DNA from: an uncultured Haloferula sp.
Lineage (GTDB): Bacteria > Verrucomicrobiota > Verrucomicrobiae > Verrucomicrobiales > Akkermansiaceae
Assembly (NCBI GenBank): GCA_946885645.1
Contig: CAMPGU010000038.1
Coordinates: forward strand, 1-20,531
Length of the DNA: 20,531 nucleotides
Direction: 5' to 3'
The notes beneath the pieces were generated by a model. The model made no database searches. It worked only from the letters and a program-made list of their open reading frames with translations, and had not been told where the DNA came from. Shown here piece after piece: positions 7,630 to 14,927 of the stretch (positions within the stretch are counted from its first letter, which is position 1; every line of letters starts with the position of its first letter). The position numbers and the translations under genes are program-made.

Positions 7630-8148
7630 TTAGCGGTTGACCCCGAATTGAACTTTCGTGGAGGCGGAAAGATCGGCGTAGAGGAAATTCACCCCCGTCT
7701 CGCCGGGGTGCCACGACTCCTTGTCGCTCACCAGCGGGATACGTTGGTCACTCCCGCTTTTCCCGAAGAATTCCAGCTGTGTGCGGCGGCGGCCGTTCTG
7801 GGTCGTATTCCAGAGATAGCTCGAGCCGCTCCGTTCGAATTCCTTATGGTCGGCCGGGCAGTGGAAGACCGCGGAGTCCGGAAGATACCTGCCGAGTTCC
7901 GTTTCCAGCACCGCCGTCTCCTCCGCCTTGCTCCTCCGGCCGGCCGCGAGCTCGGGCATCGTCTGGTTGTTGTCTTGCAGGTAGCTTTCGAGGCCGACGC
8001 CGATCTGCCGCAGGTTGGAAAGGCAGGCCGTGCTCCTCGATCTCGCGACCAGCGAGCGCCCGACAGGAAAGGCGATCGCGGTCAGCGCCGCGATGATCAG
8101 CAATACGACCAGGAGTTCCGTGAGGGTGAAGCCGCGGGTCCGTCTCAT
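7630..8148 (-). CDS. Type IV pilin-like (prepilin-type) protein
   Basis: A secreted or inner-membrane pseudopilin of 172 residues. The class III leader MRRTRG|FTLTELLVVLLIIAAL has the prepilin peptidase site Gly6-Phe7 and Glu at position +5 of the mature protein (Glu11), followed by the hydrophobic assembly helix (to about 29). The rest resembles the large group of planctomycete/verrucomicrobial orphan pilins: CLSNLRQIGVGLESYLQDN at 42-60, a VFHCPAD block near 94-100, SSYLWN, and a C-terminal NFLYAD near 154-159. No other pilus gene (ATPase, platform, peptidase) is in the window. It starts inside the preceding gene (4-bp ATGA overlap) and ends 6 bp before the ABC ATPase, so it belongs to that transcript. 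Its role there is not known. Confidence 0.88.
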   Translation of the reverse strand: MRRTRGFTLTELLVVLLIIAALTAIAFPVGRSLVARSRSTACLSNLRQIGVGLESYLQDNNQTMPELAAGRRSKAEETAVLETELGRYLPDSAVFHCPADHKEFERSGSSYLWNTTQNGRRRTQLEFFGKSGSDQRIPLVSDKESWHPGETGVNFLYADLSASTKVQFGVNR

Positions 8149-8822
8149 CGCACCGGGGGTCCGAATTCCTGGCCGCGCAGGCCCTGCATCACCTCGTTCA
8201 TCGATTCCATCAGCGGCGCGAGGTCGAGCTTGGTGTCGGTGCTGGCCTTGTCGAAATAGGCGCGGATGCCCTCCCCGGCGATCGTCTCCAGAAGGTCGTC
8301 GCCCAATTCGCGGGCCCGGGCCATCTCTTCGGCGGTCTTGCCGCTCTCGATTTCCCGCAGCCCCTGCTCCACGAACTCCTTCCGTTTTTCAGGCGGGAGC
8401 GCGTCCAGTGCCTCCATGAATTTCCCCATGGATTCCTTGATGGTGAGATCGACGAAGAGCTTCTTCTCCTTGCCGCTCAGGCGGCGGAAAAACCCTTCCG
8501 CGGTGCGGTCGTCGCGGCTTTTCTGCCGCTCGGCGAAATCCAGGCGGTTGACCAGCCCGGCTACCTCCCGGAGCTTCTCCTCCCGGCGCTCCGCGGCGGC
8601 GGCATCCGGCGGCTCCGGATACGCGGACCAGTCCTCGAAACCCGCCTCATTCACCTCCGCCGCGACCTTTTCCGCGGTGACGCGTTTCGACCCGGCAATC
8701 GCGCGTACACCGGTCACAACGCCCCAGATCAGGGCGAGGAAAAGCAAGGACTGGACGATGACCCGGTTCCGGCGCACGGCAGGACCGAAAGTAGGCGCGA
8801 TTCTAACACGTGCAAGCGGCAC
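8145..8822 (-). CDS. Hypothetical single-pass membrane protein
   Basis: I do not recognise a family. The protein has one hydrophobic segment at about 22-40 (VIVQSLLFLALIWGVVTGV) after a short basic N-terminus. A long charged, mostly helical domain follows that is rich in Glu, Lys and Arg (EKLREVAGLVNRL, LPPEKRKEFVEQGLREIE), so a type II-oriented anchor with a periplasmic helical domain is likely. The GTG at 8822 gives 225 residues; a second GTG at 8777 (210 residues) is equally possible, since neither has a ribosome-binding site. A TGTTAGAAT, resembling an extended -10 element, lies between the two at about 8800-8808 on this strand. It starts 17 bp after the tsaC stop and overlaps the pseudopilin start by 4 bp, so it is probably translated in concert with it. 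Confidence 0.75.
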   Translation of the reverse strand: MPLARVRIAPTFGPAVRRNRVIVQSLLFLALIWGVVTGVRAIAGSKRVTAEKVAAEVNEAGFEDWSAYPEPPDAAAAERREEKLREVAGLVNRLDFAERQKSRDDRTAEGFFRRLSGKEKKLFVDLTIKESMGKFMEALDALPPEKRKEFVEQGLREIESGKTAEEMARARELGDDLLETIAGEGIRAYFDKASTDTKLDLAPLMESMNEVMQGLRGQEFGPPVR

Positions 8823-8839
8823 GCTCGGACGCGGCGTAA

Positions 8840-9877
8840 TCAGGCACCGCCTGGTTTTGCCGAAGCCCGGCGCAGGCGGTCCATGATCGCCACGCCCAGG
8901 CCGGTTTCGCTCACCGGTTCCGCCACGATGGCATCCAGCCCCGCCTCATCGAGCGTCCGCATCACGAAAAACAGCCGCACCGCCGCCTCCACCAGCTTGC
9001 CGCTGCCGGGGCTGAGTTCCTCGACGGTTTCCCATTCGTGGCGCTCGAGATAACCTGCCTTGGGATCGCCCCGGTAGCTCAAAAGGCCGTATTTCTTGCC
9101 GGGCTCCGGCTGGAAATCCTCCGGCTTCTCGAACATCAGGAGCGGCGTCCGGGGCGCGTAGTGGCTTTCCAATTGCCCCGGGACAGCGGGGCGATCGGCG
9201 ACGCGCTTCTCGAACACGACTTTGCCGAATTTCTGTAGCTCCTCCTTCGTCACCGGCCCGGCACGCAGCACGCGGATCAGCGGCTTTTGTTCGGGGCGGA
9301 TTTCGAGGGTGACGATGGTGCTCTCGAGGCCCTCCCGGCAGGCCCCGCCGTCAATGATCAGCGGGATGCGGCCGCCGAGCTCCTTCTCCACCGCACCGGC
9401 GGAAGTCGGGGAAATCCGGCCGAAACGGTTCGCGCTGGGAGCGGCGATGGGCCGGCCCAGCTCCTTGCCGATGTTCCGGAAAATCACATTGCCGCTTTGG
9501 CGCACCGCCACGGTCGGCAGGCCGCTGGTCACCAGATCCGGCACCTTCGCGGTCTTCGGCAGCACGATCGTCAGCGGCCCCGGCCAGAAGGTGCCGGCGA
9601 GGCTTCTCACGAGCGGCGCGATGTCCTCCGGCACCTCCGCCACCTCGGCCAGTTCCTTGAAAGCGGAAATATGGACGATCAGCGGATCGAATGCGGGGCG
9701 CTCCTTGGCGGCGAAGACCTTTGCCACGGCTTCCGCATTGAAGGCGTCCGCGGCCAACCCGTACACGGTTTCGGTAGGTACGGCGACGATCTCGCCGGCT
9801 TCCAGAAGGGCGGCGGCCTCGCGCACGGCGTCCTTCATGTCGTCTTCGTCTGCGGAGAGGATGCGGGTCTCAGGCAC
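8840..9877 (-). CDS. tsaC: Threonylcarbamoyl-AMP synthase, Sua5-type (TsaC)
   Basis: Makes threonylcarbamoyl-AMP from threonine, bicarbonate and ATP, the first step of the universal t6A37 tRNA modification. The YrdC domain shows PTETVYGLAADA at 34-45, KERPAFDPL at 58-66, SANRFGRISPT at 148-158 and GLESTIV at 183-189. After LRAGPV (204-209) comes the Sua5 linker PAVPGQLESHYAPRTP (230-245) and a C-terminal Sua5 domain to the end, so this is the long two-domain form (345 residues) and not the short TsaC form. The GTG start at 9877 restores the usual N-terminal strand (TRILSADEDD); an ATG at 9838 would remove it. The partner gene tsaB is 5 kb away. It leads the five-gene run that contains the pseudopilin and ABC transporter. 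Confidence 0.93.
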   Translation of the reverse strand: MPETRILSADEDDMKDAVREAAALLEAGEIVAVPTETVYGLAADAFNAEAVAKVFAAKERPAFDPLIVHISAFKELAEVAEVPEDIAPLVRSLAGTFWPGPLTIVLPKTAKVPDLVTSGLPTVAVRQSGNVIFRNIGKELGRPIAAPSANRFGRISPTSAGAVEKELGGRIPLIIDGGACREGLESTIVTLEIRPEQKPLIRVLRAGPVTKEELQKFGKVVFEKRVADRPAVPGQLESHYAPRTPLLMFEKPEDFQPEPGKKYGLLSYRGDPKAGYLERHEWETVEELSPGSGKLVEAAVRLFFVMRTLDEAGLDAIVAEPVSETGLGVAIMDRLRRASAKPGGA

Positions 9878-9976
9878 GCCGCAGGCTTAGCGCCGCAGGG
9901 CGGATCGGGCGAGCCCGTATTTACAAATGCATACTTGACCCTTTCCGCGATCCACGATTCCCGTTACGCTCCAGTC
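9878..9976. promoter_or_regulatory. Divergent tsaC/aroK promoter region
   Basis: A 99-bp gap between two divergent starts. An AT-rich patch at about 9918-9936 (TATTTACAAATGCATACTTG) contrasts with the surrounding GC-rich DNA. For aroK, CTTGACC at 9934-9940 could be a -35 element, but no good -10 follows at 16-18 bp. The same CTTGACC occurs 36 bp before the DUF1003 gene. Assignment is weak. Confidence 0.3.
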
Positions 9977-10531
9977 ATGAACCCTCCCGCGGACGGGCTA
10001 CCCAGAAACATCGTGCTGATCGGCTTGATGGGCTGCGGGAAGACCACGATCGGAAGGAAGCTCCAGACCCTGCTGGGGTACCCGCTGATCGATACCGATC
10101 ACCTCATCGAGGAAAAGGCCCGCATGAGCGTGGCCGATATCTTCGCGCGGCGCGGCGAGCAGCTTTTCCGGGAGCTGGAGAGCGCGGTGCTCCACGAGCT
10201 TTCGGCCCCCGGTACGCCGCGCCGGATCATCGCCACCGGCGGCGGGATCATCGGCCGGAAGCACAACCGGAAGCTCCTGTCCAAGCTCGGCTACGTGGTG
10301 TGGCTTCAGGCTCCGGTGGATGTGATCCTCCAGCGGACCGCCCGCAACCGCGACCGGCCGCTTTTGCATACGGACGATCCCCGGGCAAAGATCGAGAAAC
10401 TCCTGGCCGAGCGCAGCCCGCTCTACCACGAGATCGCCGATCTGGAGCTGGAGACCGCGGGGCTGGAGACGGAGGAAATCGCCTGCGGCATCCTGGAAAG
10501 CGCGCGGTACCACTTCGCCGCGAAGCCCTGA
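9977..10531 (+). CDS. aroK: Shikimate kinase
   Basis: Phosphorylates shikimate to shikimate 3-phosphate with ATP, step five of chorismate synthesis. The 184-residue protein has the P-loop GLMGCGKTT at 16-24, LIDTDHLIEE at 37-46 with the shikimate-binding Asp41, the FRELE block at 64-68 (Arg65), TGGG at 87-90 and the lid Arg-rich RNRDRPLL at 123-130. All known catalytic positions are present. The ATG at 9977 gives the normal family length; the frame is open far upstream, but that part lies antisense to tsaC and reads as low-complexity. Its stop is four bases from the stop of the convergent endonuclease/phosphatase-family gene. AroE is in another operon of this window. Confidence 0.95.
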   Translation: MNPPADGLPRNIVLIGLMGCGKTTIGRKLQTLLGYPLIDTDHLIEEKARMSVADIFARRGEQLFRELESAVLHELSAPGTPRRIIATGGGIIGRKHNRKLLSKLGYVVWLQAPVDVILQRTARNRDRPLLHTDDPRAKIEKLLAERSPLYHEIADLELETAGLETEEIACGILESARYHFAAKP

Positions 10532-10535
10532 GAAC

Positions 10536-11447
10536 CTAATCCTCGGTCTCCGCCAGCACCGGAAAATGATCGGAGGGCAGGCGGCTGGCATAGTCCTCGA
10601 AGGTGACCTCTTTCGGGAAATTGCCGGATTTGGTCTCCGCCGGGTCGGCGTTCTTCGGGATGCGGTAGGAGTCGGTGAGCACGCCGTAACGCCGCACCGG
10701 CACTCCCTTTGTCACGAAGACGTGATCGATGCGGCTTTCGGTTTTCGCGTCGGTGTCGAATTTGTTCGCGGTCCCGTTCAGGGCGTAGCGGATCTTCGCG
10801 GCTTCGTAGGCGTCCGTGAAACGGGGCGAGTCCTTCAGCAGCAGGTAGCTTTCGCTTTTCTGGTCGGTGTTGAAATCACCGGTCAGGTACACGGGTGTCT
10901 GTCCTGCGATTTCCTCGATCTTCCTGAGTAACAAGGCGATGCTTTCCTTCCGTGCCACGACGCCCCGGTGATCCAGATGGACGCTGAAGGCGTAGAACTC
11001 CTTGGCGTCCGCCTTGCGGAGCAATTTCGCCCAGCCGCAGATCCGCGGAAGGGACGCGTCCCAACCGGTCCCGGGCGTCCCGGGGGTCTCGGAAAGCCAG
11101 AACATGCCGTCTTCCTTCAGCTCGTATTTGTCTCTCTTGAAGAAGATGCCGATGTGCTCGCCCTTGTCCTTCCCGTCGTCCCGGCCGTGCATGGAGCAGC
11201 CGTAATCCGGGAGCAGGCGGCACAGGTCCACCATCTGGTGGTGGAAACCCTCCTGGGTCCCGAGCACGTCGAAATCGTGGAACTGGATCAAGCCGGCGAC
11301 AATGGGCGCGCGCTGTTGCCAGCCGTTCCCTTGCTTCACATCGCCGGGATTATCGTAGCGGATATTGAAAGAGCCGACGATGGTCCCGAAGACCGCCGGT
11401 GCCAGAGAGAGCCACAGGGCGGCGCAGGCTGCTTTTCCCAAATGCAT
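10536..11447 (-). CDS. Secreted endonuclease/exonuclease/phosphatase-family protein
   Basis: A metal-dependent phosphodiesterase-fold (EEP) protein. The ATG at 11447 gives 303 residues and a standard signal peptide (basic LGK, then ACAALWLSLAPAVFG), so the product is probably exported. The fold's blocks follow in order: GSFNIRYDN (metal and substrate-binding Asn), VLGTQEG with the metal-binding Glu, FYAFSVHLDHRG, YLTGDFNTD with the catalytic Asp and Asn, SRIDHVFVT and the C-terminal PSDHFPVLAE with the catalytic His. This set is seen in secreted EEP hydrolases that may act on nucleic acids, sphingolipids or inositol phosphates; substrate cannot be assigned. An upstream extension to 11666 is Arg/Ala-rich, would overlap queG and would bury the signal peptide, so it was not used. 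Confidence 0.88.
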   Translation of the reverse strand: MHLGKAACAALWLSLAPAVFGTIVGSFNIRYDNPGDVKQGNGWQQRAPIVAGLIQFHDFDVLGTQEGFHHQMVDLCRLLPDYGCSMHGRDDGKDKGEHIGIFFKRDKYELKEDGMFWLSETPGTPGTGWDASLPRICGWAKLLRKADAKEFYAFSVHLDHRGVVARKESIALLLRKIEEIAGQTPVYLTGDFNTDQKSESYLLLKDSPRFTDAYEAAKIRYALNGTANKFDTDAKTESRIDHVFVTKGVPVRRYGVLTDSYRIPKNADPAETKSGNFPKEVTFEDYASRLPSDHFPVLAETED

Positions 11448-11543
11448 GGCCCGAGACAAGTCCGCTGCCGCCGCCCTGTCAAACCCGGTGGCGGCGCGGC
11501 GGATTCGCTTTCGTAATGCCAAAGCCGCGGCCAAAGTCTCCCC

Positions 11544-12566
11544 GTGTCCGCCGAACGGATCAAACACCTCGCCCGCGAGGTCGGGTTCGATGACTGCCGC
11601 ATCGCCGCGGCGGCGGAGGCGCGCCATGCCGGGGCTTTCCGGGAATGGATTTCCGAGGGTTGCCACGGGGATATGGCGTGGATGGAGCGCACCCCGGAGC
11701 GCCGTTGCGATCCCCGCGAGGTCCTGCCGGGCTGCCGCTCCGTCGTCTGCCTCGCGCTAAACTACTACCCCGGTCCCGACACCGCGGAGGGCTACCGCAT
11801 CGCCCGCTATGCGTGGAACGACGACTACCACGACATTGTCGAAAAAATGCTGCGCCGCATGGATGAGGGGATGCAGGCACTCGGCGGCACCCAGCGCTTT
11901 TACGTCGATACCGGCCCGGTCTTGGAACGCGATCACGCCAGTGCGGCCGGCCTGGGCTGGAACGGGAAATCCACCGTGCAGATCCACCGCGGCCTCGGCA
12001 CCTGGTTTTTCCTGGCGGAGCTGCTCACCACGCTCGAGCTGCCGCCGGACACGCCCTTGGCGGACCACTGCGGGAAGTGCACGCGCTGCATCGATACCTG
12101 CCCCACGCAGGCAATCACAGCGGCGCGTCGGGTAGATGCCCGGCGCTGCATTTCCTACCTGACCATCGAGCACAAGGGGCCGATTCCGGAGGAATTCCGC
12201 GAAGCCATCGGCGATCGGCTCTACGGCTGCGATGCCTGCCTGGAAGTCTGCCCCTGGAACAAATTCGCGCAGCTTTCCCGAGAGTCGCGCTTCCATGCCC
12301 GCGAGACCGTCTTCGCGATGAAGCCGCGGGAGTTTCTCGCTCTAACAGACGACGAATTCCGCGCGCTATTTTCCAAGTCACCGATCAAGCGGATCAAGCG
12401 CCCCCGCTTCCTGCGGAATACCTGTGTCGTGCTCGGGAATACCGGCACGGCAGAAGATCTACCCGCGCTTCATCAGGCAGCGGCGGATGAGGATCCGCTG
12501 ATCGCAGAGCATGCGCTCTGGGCGATTGGGAAGATTCGGGAGCGCGTCGCAAAAGCGCCTGATTGA
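11544..12566 (+). CDS. queG: Epoxyqueuosine reductase
   Basis: Cobalamin-dependent iron-sulfur enzyme that reduces epoxyqueuosine to queuosine at the wobble base of GUN-anticodon tRNAs. In the 340 residues: YVDTGPVLERDHA at 120-132 with the catalytic Asp122, GLGWNGKST at 136-144, and two ferredoxin-like 4Fe-4S motifs, Cys176/179/182/186 (CGKCTRCIDTCP) and Cys229/232/236 (CDACLEVCPWNKFA), with Cys202 as the extra ligand. RFLRNTCVVLGNTG and the following helices form the short HEAT-like C-terminal tail. The GTG at 11544 is the only usable start: an in-frame TAA lies at 11514-11516 and no other start codon comes between. No other que gene is nearby. It diverges from the EEP gene with 96 bp between starts. 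Confidence 0.95.
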   Translation: MSAERIKHLAREVGFDDCRIAAAAEARHAGAFREWISEGCHGDMAWMERTPERRCDPREVLPGCRSVVCLALNYYPGPDTAEGYRIARYAWNDDYHDIVEKMLRRMDEGMQALGGTQRFYVDTGPVLERDHASAAGLGWNGKSTVQIHRGLGTWFFLAELLTTLELPPDTPLADHCGKCTRCIDTCPTQAITAARRVDARRCISYLTIEHKGPIPEEFREAIGDRLYGCDACLEVCPWNKFAQLSRESRFHARETVFAMKPREFLALTDDEFRALFSKSPIKRIKRPRFLRNTCVVLGNTGTAEDLPALHQAAADEDPLIAEHALWAIGKIRERVAKAPD

Positions 12567-12604
12567 GGGCGGACAGCCGAGAACCTAACGCTGAAAGCCC
12601 GACC

Positions 12605-13042
12605 TCAGGCCCGGGTACGCATGTCATGGATTCGCTCGCACCCGGACCAGTTCGTTCCCTTTGGCCAAGGATGACTGTCATCGCCTGTCCCAGGGACTCC
12701 ATCTTCCCCCATAGTCCAGATCTCGAAAGGAGCCGACGAACCCTCAGGCAACAACCGGTATTGATACTCCCGCTGCCATGCGTCCCGCGGCACTTCGTCG
12801 CAAAACCGAGTCCAGTCGACAGGCCGTGGATCGGCCTCGGGACGCTCCACCAATGCCCTTAATCCCTGCTCGGTGGAAGGATAGCGCCCAGCGTTGATCT
12901 CGTAAGCTTTCACTATTGATCCGATCGATTGAAAGTCAGAGAAGGCCCGATCAACTTTGTAGATCGTGCACCCTCCGGATGGCTGCAAAAGCCAACAAGC
13001 TGCCCCGACGAGCAGGGATAATATCAAGGCGGCGATCTTCAT
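12605..13042 (-). CDS. GspG-like protein without prepilin leader (copy B)
   Basis: The body matches the globular domain of the major type II secretion pseudopilin GspG: IGSIVKAYEINAGRYPSTEQG at about 40-60 (one of the most recognisable GspG motifs), LRALVERP, DAWQREYQYRLLPE at 87-100 and a C-terminal acidic GEDGVPGTGDD loop at 112-122 like the GspG calcium site. The N-terminus is not a pilin: MKIAALILSLLVGAACWLL is a plain membrane anchor or signal peptide, with no Gly-Phe-Thr-Leu-x-Glu cleavage site. A 20-residue tail after the loop is extra. The ATG at 13042 follows a run of T and an AGAG. It sits 57 bp after a paralogue with the same architecture. Most likely a membrane-tethered or exported GspG-domain protein of unknown role. 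Confidence 0.8.
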   Translation of the reverse strand: MKIAALILSLLVGAACWLLQPSGGCTIYKVDRAFSDFQSIGSIVKAYEINAGRYPSTEQGLRALVERPEADPRPVDWTRFCDEVPRDAWQREYQYRLLPEGSSAPFEIWTMGEDGVPGTGDDSHPWPKGTNWSGCERIHDMRTRA

Positions 13043-13099
13043 TCCGGCTCTCTAAAAAAACGCGGCTGGCAGCAGATCCAGTTCCCAGGGGTCAGCGGG

Positions 13100-13492
13100 T
13101 CACTCCAAGGACGAAAAATCGTCCTCATTCCCATCGGTTCCGTCCGGCCCGGCAGTTCGGAGTTCGTATCCTCTCGGGTCGTCCTCGGGCAGCAGACGGT
13201 ATCGATATTCCCTCGTCCACGGATCGGTCGGAACGCGGTCGGCGATCTTATTCCATCTCTTGGGAGTGGGTTCGGTTTTCGGGGACTCTACAAGTGCTCT
13301 TAGGCCTTGTTCCGTCGAGGGATAAAAGCCCGTATCGATCTTATAGGTTTTGAGAGCCGCTCCAATCGAGTTGAAATCACCGCGGACCCGCGCGCTTCTT
13401 GGTTCCGCACCTGGGGGTCCAAGAATTGCATAGAGAAAGAGGCAAACGCCCGCGAAGATAAACCAAGCAAGAATGGACACCAGTCGTCTCAT
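13100..13492 (-). CDS. GspG-like protein without prepilin leader (copy A)
   Basis: Tandem paralogue of the next gene, 130 residues. It shares FNSIGAALKTYKIDTGFYP (40-58) followed by STEQGLRALVESP (59-71), DPWTREYRYRLLPEDD (90-105) and GPDGTDGNEDD (115-125), which match GspG's core and its acidic C-terminal loop. As in copy B the prepilin signature is missing: residues 1-24 are an Arg-Arg start and a hydrophobic anchor (LVSILAWFIFAGVCLFLYAIL). The acidic loop ends only five residues before the stop, as in true GspG. The ATG at 13492 has a GGAG about 11 bases upstream. The gltA terminator lies 65 bp upstream, so the pair probably has its own promoter, which I could not identify. No gsp or pil genes are nearby. 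Confidence 0.82.
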   Translation of the reverse strand: MRRLVSILAWFIFAGVCLFLYAILGPPGAEPRSARVRGDFNSIGAALKTYKIDTGFYPSTEQGLRALVESPKTEPTPKRWNKIADRVPTDPWTREYRYRLLPEDDPRGYELRTAGPDGTDGNEDDFSSLE

Positions 13493-13556
13493 CCAAGGTT
13501 AAACTCCGGCCGCCCCTCCTTTTGCCGGCGAGGATATTCGACGGAAAATGCAGAAG

Positions 13557-13591
13557 CAAAAAGCCGTCTCCGGAATCCCGAGGACGGCTTT
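13557..13591 (-). terminator. Intrinsic terminator of gltA
   Basis: On the - strand a perfect 9-bp stem, AAAGCCGTC / GACGGCTTT (13591-13583 and 13568-13560), encloses a 14-nt loop whose ends can pair further. It is followed at once by TTTTTG. It starts 25 bp after the gltA stop. This is the most textbook terminator in the window. Confidence 0.85.
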
Positions 13592-13615
13592 GGTAAAACG
13601 AGAGAAAACCTGACC

Positions 13616-14746
13616 TCACCGCTCCGCAATCGGCGGCACCGGCGAGAGCGTCTTCGGGCCCACATAGAGCGTGAGCGGACGATAGAGCCGGCTGTCGCGG
13701 AGCTGCTCCAGCACCTGGGCGGTCCAGCCGGAGGTGCGGGCGATGGCGAAGATCGGCGTGAAGAGATCGGTCGGAATGCCCAGCGAGTAATAGACCGTGG
13801 CCGAGTAGAAATCGACGTTCGCGTTGAGGCCCTTCCGCTCGCGCATGATTTCCGCGATGCGCTCGGACATCTGGATCCACTTCGGCTCGCCGAGTTCGGA
13901 GGTGAGCTGGGTCGCCAGCTTGCGGAGGTGCGGGGCGCGGGGATCGAGCACCTTGTAAACCCGGTGGCCGATGCCCATGATCTTTTCCTTCCGCTCAAGC
14001 TTGCCTTCGACGAAGGCATCGACTTTCGAAGGATCGCCGATCTGCTCCAGCATGTGGATCACCCCTTCGTTCGCGCCGCCGTGCAGCGGCCCCTTGAGAG
14101 TGCCGATGGCGGAGGTCACGGCCGAATACATGTCGGAGAGCGTGGCCACGGTCACGCGGGCGGAGAAGGTGGAGGCATTCATGCCGTGGTCGGCATGGAG
14201 GATGTAGGCCACATCCAGCGTCTTCGTGGCCGTCTCCGTGGGGGTTTCGCCGGTGATGAGGTAGAGGAAATGCGCGGCTTCCGAAAGATCGTCGCGCATC
14301 GGCGGCAGTTCCAGGCCTTGGCGGAAGCGGTGGAAGGCGGCGACGATCACGGGAGTCTTCGCGACCAGCGAAAGTCCGATTTCTTCCACCTTGTCGAGCT
14401 GCGGCTCGCCGATCGCGGCCCGCTTGTCGTAGAGGCCGAGCATGGAGACCCCCGTGCGCAGCACGTCCATCGGATTGGCGTCTTTCGGGGCGCTTTTTAG
14501 GAAATCCAGCACGCCCTGCGGCAGATCCCGGTCACCCCGCAGGCGTTTTTCCAGCGCGTCCAGCTCGTCCTGCTTGGGGAGGCGGCCCTTGTGGAGGAGG
14601 AATACCACCTCCTCGTAGCTGCATCCCTCGACGAGCGAGTCGATCGAGTATCCCAGGTAGCTCAGACGGCCTTCGGCACCCTCCACGTTGCTGAGGGCGG
14701 ATTCATTGGCAATCACTCCTTCGAGGCCTTTGGCGTAGTCTGTCAT
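13616..14746 (-). CDS. gltA: Citrate synthase
   Basis: Condenses acetyl-CoA and oxaloacetate to citrate at the entry of the TCA cycle. In the 376-residue protein the catalytic residues are all visible: ILHADHGMNAS at 182-192 (His184 and His187), LKGPLHGGANE at 217-227 with the catalytic His222, GIGHRVYK at 258-265 with His261, and NVDFYSA at 310-316 with the catalytic Asp312. The length and the lack of an N-terminal domain place it with the short, dimeric Gram-positive/archaeal-like form and not the ~427-residue hexameric form of enterobacteria. 2-methylcitrate synthase is a close relative that cannot be fully excluded, but no prp genes are nearby. The ATG at 14746 gives normal length; the frame upstream to 15025 is unlike the family. 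No ribosome-binding site is clear. Confidence 0.93.
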   Translation of the reverse strand: MTDYAKGLEGVIANESALSNVEGAEGRLSYLGYSIDSLVEGCSYEEVVFLLHKGRLPKQDELDALEKRLRGDRDLPQGVLDFLKSAPKDANPMDVLRTGVSMLGLYDKRAAIGEPQLDKVEEIGLSLVAKTPVIVAAFHRFRQGLELPPMRDDLSEAAHFLYLITGETPTETATKTLDVAYILHADHGMNASTFSARVTVATLSDMYSAVTSAIGTLKGPLHGGANEGVIHMLEQIGDPSKVDAFVEGKLERKEKIMGIGHRVYKVLDPRAPHLRKLATQLTSELGEPKWIQMSERIAEIMRERKGLNANVDFYSATVYYSLGIPTDLFTPIFAIARTSGWTAQVLEQLRDSRLYRPLTLYVGPKTLSPVPPIAER

Positions 14747-14927
14747 GGGGATGGATGGGGTTCCGGGTGCAGAAACGGGTTCCGGTGCAGAATTTGCACG
14801 GAAGAAAGCGGGTCGGGCGGATCGCTGCAAGGGGAGAATCCCGCTCGAATCTTCGAAGACGGGCGATTCCCGGGAACAGGCGGGATTGAGAGGTTGCGGA
14901 TCCGGGCGGAATCCGGATGCTCGGCGC
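14747..14927. promoter_or_regulatory. Divergent gltA/tsaB region with tandem repeats
   Basis: 181 bp between the two starts. Near the gltA side lie two near-identical direct repeats, GGTTCCGGGTGCAGAA (14759-14774) and GGTTCCGGTGCAGAA (14778-14792), 19 bp apart. The second overlaps an inverted repeat GTGCA-GAATT-TGCAC (14785-14799). They sit 13-53 bp before the gltA ATG, where an operator would act on gltA. No -10/-35 pair is convincing. Confidence 0.4.

Noticed and set aside
13307..14500. Open + strand frame opposite gltA
   Set aside because: Antisense to a citrate synthase with all catalytic residues; composition is His/Arg/Gly-rich.
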